Assembly (NCBI GenBank): GCA_052170135.1
Contig: JBQNBC010000004.1
Coordinates: 62,001-126,000, forward strand
From: Wolinella sp052170135
GTDB lineage: Bacteria; Campylobacterota; Campylobacteria; Campylobacterales; Helicobacteraceae
Reading direction: 5' to 3'
DNA length: 64,000 nucleotides
The position numbers and the translations under genes are program-made. The notes below the pieces were generated by a model. It had not been told where the DNA came from. It made no database searches and saw only the letters and a list, made by a program, of their open reading frames with translations. This document shows, piece after piece, positions 62,174 through 64,000 of the stretch. Positions within the stretch are counted from its first letter, which is position 1. Each line of letters begins with the position of its first letter.

Positions 62174-63392
62174 AATCCTTGCATTCTTGTGGCTATTTTT
62201 TGCCACATCACTGCTTGCTAGTATGCCAAGGATCACTGAAATTTCGATAAATGGCGGTGAACTTGAGCTTAGATTTGATAACGCGCTACCAGCTACAAAT
62301 TTCAAGCATTTCACACTAAACAACGGTGGTGGATTTCGCGATGTATATGACATAAGTGCAATTCTTGCGACTAAGAATCTACCAACAGAGCTAGACAATA
62401 TAAAGCTAAGAATTGCACAAAATGACCCAGCAAAAGTGAGAATTGTCCTAAGCTCAAATCAAGAACTAAAAAGCACTCTCTCAGTAATAAAAAATATAGC
62501 CACTATAAAAGTAAGTGGTACAGATGACAGCAAAAGTAGTGGAAACACGATAATTGCTTCTCTTTTTGGCAATGTAGATACAGAAAAAAGCCAGTCAGTA
62601 ACAGAATCGACGAGTAAAAACGAAAAATCTAAGTCTACTACCAATAAAAAAGAAACTAAGCCTCAAGCAAGTACAAAACAGTCGCACAAAACCATAAGCA
62701 CCATAGGCACAGGCAAGAGAATCGTCCTTGACCCAGGGCATGGAGGGAAGGATTGTGGTGCTATTGGCGCAGGGAAAGTATGTGAAAAAGATGTGGTGCT
62801 AAAAGTATCCAAATATCTCGCTGAGGAGCTAAAAGAGCGCGGATACAATGTATTTTTGACGCGCACAACAGATGTTTTTATAACACTTCGCAATCGTACA
62901 AAATTTGCCAACGACAAAGACGCTGACCTTTTTATCTCAATTCACGCAAATGCCGTCCCAAAAGATAAAGTAGCAAAAATGCAGGGGATAGAGAGCTACT
63001 TTCTCTCCACGGCGCGAAGTGAACGCGCCAAAAATGCTGCCGCACTTGAGAATAAAGACGAAATAGAAGAGATGAACTATTTCTCGCGACAATCATTTCT
63101 AAATGCGCTAAATTCACAGCGACTACTTGCCTCAAACCGCCTAGCTATAGATATTCAAGCAGGTATACTAAACGCACTTCATGGAAGTTTTAGTGGTGTT
63201 GTAGATGGTGGCGTGCGTGAGGGTCCATTTTGGGTGCTAGCTGGTGCGCTAATGCCATCTGTATTACTTGAACTAGGATATATTACACACCCAGAAGAGG
63301 GCAAAAAACTCTCACAAGCAAATTATCAAAAGAGCCTTGCATACGGCATTGCTGAGGGGATAGACGGCTACTTTTTGAAAAATTTTAACTAA
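62154..63392 (+). CDS. amiC: N-acetylmuramoyl-L-alanine amidase with AMIN domain
   Basis: A 412-residue exported amidase (ATG 62154, within the end of the flavin enzyme gene). The signal peptide is followed by an AMIN domain (about 25-125) that directs it to the septum, a charged linker rich in Ser, Thr and Lys (about 130-182), and an Amidase_3 domain (about 185-410). Zinc ligands: His in LDPGHGGKDCGAIG, Glu in CEKDVVLKVSK and His in ISIHANA; the catalytic Glu is in LLELGYITH. It splits septal peptidoglycan and helps daughter cells separate. Confidence 0.92.
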   Translation: MSSCGVRILAFLWLFFATSLLASMPRITEISINGGELELRFDNALPATNFKHFTLNNGGGFRDVYDISAILATKNLPTELDNIKLRIAQNDPAKVRIVLSSNQELKSTLSVIKNIATIKVSGTDDSKSSGNTIIASLFGNVDTEKSQSVTESTSKNEKSKSTTNKKETKPQASTKQSHKTISTIGTGKRIVLDPGHGGKDCGAIGAGKVCEKDVVLKVSKYLAEELKERGYNVFLTRTTDVFITLRNRTKFANDKDADLFISIHANAVPKDKVAKMQGIESYFLSTARSERAKNAAALENKDEIEEMNYFSRQSFLNALNSQRLLASNRLAIDIQAGILNALHGSFSGVVDGGVREGPFWVLAGALMPSVLLELGYITHPEEGKKLSQANYQKSLAYGIAEGIDGYFLKNFN

Positions 63393-63401
63393 AGGAGCAG
63401 C

Positions 63402-64000
63402 ATGAAGCGCATAGAAACAACTGAACTACTATTTTCATCTCTCTTTTTTTTATTCGCCATCTTCACGCTACTTATCGTTGGACTATCACACTACACACAT
63501 AGCTTCTCACAACTTTTTGCACTTGTCAATAGTGAACAAGGAATTTATGCACTAATCTTTGACATATTGACAATTTCAGGGCTGCTACTCTCACTATTTT
63601 TTATATTTTTTAGAAAAAAGTCCCGCACACTTCCGATAAAATACAAACTCTCTATGTGGCTTACGAGCCTCTTTTTTGCCGCACTTATCGCGCTGGACTC
63701 CGCTTATGGTGGTTCGATTCTCGTTAAAATAGAAGAGCTAAGCGGTGTTTCGATAAATATAATTTTGCATTTGCTAAACGTTCTATTTTTTGGTGCATTC
63801 GTATTTTTGCCACTCATAGTTTGGCTGCGAGAGATGGAGTTTGATCGCAGCGATTCTCTCGGGCGATACTTCCACGCACTTCGCCCCTCGCCAAATATCG
63901 CTATTTGCACGATTTTTATGCTAAGTATCCAACCAATTATAAAAGATTCAATCATTGGATACTTGGAGTTGGGAATCTTATGGTTAGGATTAGCGATGAT
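63402..64000 (+). CDS. polytopic membrane protein, cut by the window edge
   Basis: An open frame runs from ATG 63402 (AAAGGAG upstream) to the last base, giving about 199 residues so far. At least four clear membrane segments are visible (about 9-30, 48-70, 82-102 and 118-140), and another may begin near residue 185. A short charged stretch (REMEFDRSDS) lies after the fourth. No family was recognised; the C-terminus is missing. It follows the amidase gene by nine bases and is probably in the same operon. Confidence 0.75.
   Translation, partial: MKRIETTELLFSSLFFLFAIFTLLIVGLSHYTHSFSQLFALVNSEQGIYALIFDILTISGLLLSLFFIFFRKKSRTLPIKYKLSMWLTSLFFAALIALDSAYGGSILVKIEELSGVSINIILHLLNVLFFGAFVFLPLIVWLREMEFDRSDSLGRYFHALRPSPNIAICTIFMLSIQPIIKDSIIGYLELGILWLGLAM

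Noticed and set aside
1..64000. CRISPR array, rRNA operon, prophage or insertion sequence
   Set aside because: No regularly spaced repeats, no rRNA sequence and no transposase, integrase or phage structural gene was found.

Overview
The window looks like chromosome from a Campylobacterota member, most likely a non-pylori (enterohepatic-type) Helicobacter. Reasons: AT-rich coding DNA; an aminofutalosine-type menaquinone gene (mqnE); epsilonproteobacterial orphan families (an HP0268-like nuclease, a DUF2603/UPF0763 protein, an HpaA-like lipoprotein, a FlgP/LPP20-type protein, a Maf/DUF115 flagellin-glycosylation protein); and gene blocks that, from memory, match H. pylori order (dnaX-tsaE-lptB-rpoN; bioA-ppiD-ftsA-ftsZ; pyrH-rpoZ-spoT-tyrS-flavin oxidoreductase-amidase; UPF0763-hemN-glpC). 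No rRNA, IS element, prophage or CRISPR array was seen.

Layout. 1-7.7 kb: a surface-polysaccharide locus whose genes match the O-methyl phosphoramidate (MeOPN) pathway of Campylobacter jejuni: a CDP-amidate-kinase-like APS kinase, two methyltransferases, a PEP-synthase-like glutamine kinase, a class I amidotransferase, a cytidylyltransferase, and a CysQ-type phosphatase. Both methyltransferase genes carry long G tracts (G10 and G9); as read, one is on and the other is out of frame with its best start. 7.7-11.4 kb: mqnE, a purine permease, a transglutaminase-like protein of unknown role and a purine phosphoribosyltransferase. 11.5-17.1 kb: a PAS histidine kinase, a metallophosphoesterase and a FecBCD-type metal/corrinoid ABC importer. 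17.3-22.2 kb (minus strand): an HP0268-like gene, miaB, an LPLAT-family acyltransferase, and a four-gene module resembling PilM/PilN/PilO (GspL/GspM) platform proteins with no pilus genes nearby. 22.4-31 kb: nusA, a NosL-like protein, recJ-pyrG, and an ABC exporter with a small exported protein. 31.2-31.8 kb: five tRNA genes (Lys, Glu, Val, Asp, Glu) behind a consensus sigma-70 promoter.

32.3-38.2 kb: dnaX, trpD, tsaE, lptB, rpoN and an HpaA-like lipoprotein, nearly all touching or overlapping. 38.2-42.1 kb: a LOG-family protein, a Maf protein, a FlgP-like protein and a lipoprotein. 42.1-47.1 kb: nfo, argF, a UPF0763 protein, hemN and a GlpC-like iron-sulfur protein. 47.4-53.8 kb: a TIGR02757 protein, then ftsZ, ftsA and ppiD on the minus strand and bioA diverging. 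53.9-56.6 kb: a FadL porin and an acyl-CoA synthetase, probably a fatty-acid uptake and activation pair. 56.7-64 kb: pyrH, rpoZ, spoT, tyrS, a flavin oxidoreductase, a cell-wall amidase and the start of a membrane protein cut by the window edge.

The most interesting signals are the phase-variable phosphoramidate locus with its linked CysQ-type phosphatase, a G8 tract sitting where the ribosome binding site of spoT should be, the orphan PilMNO-like module, and a strong excess of the pentamer GAATC/GATTC through the window.
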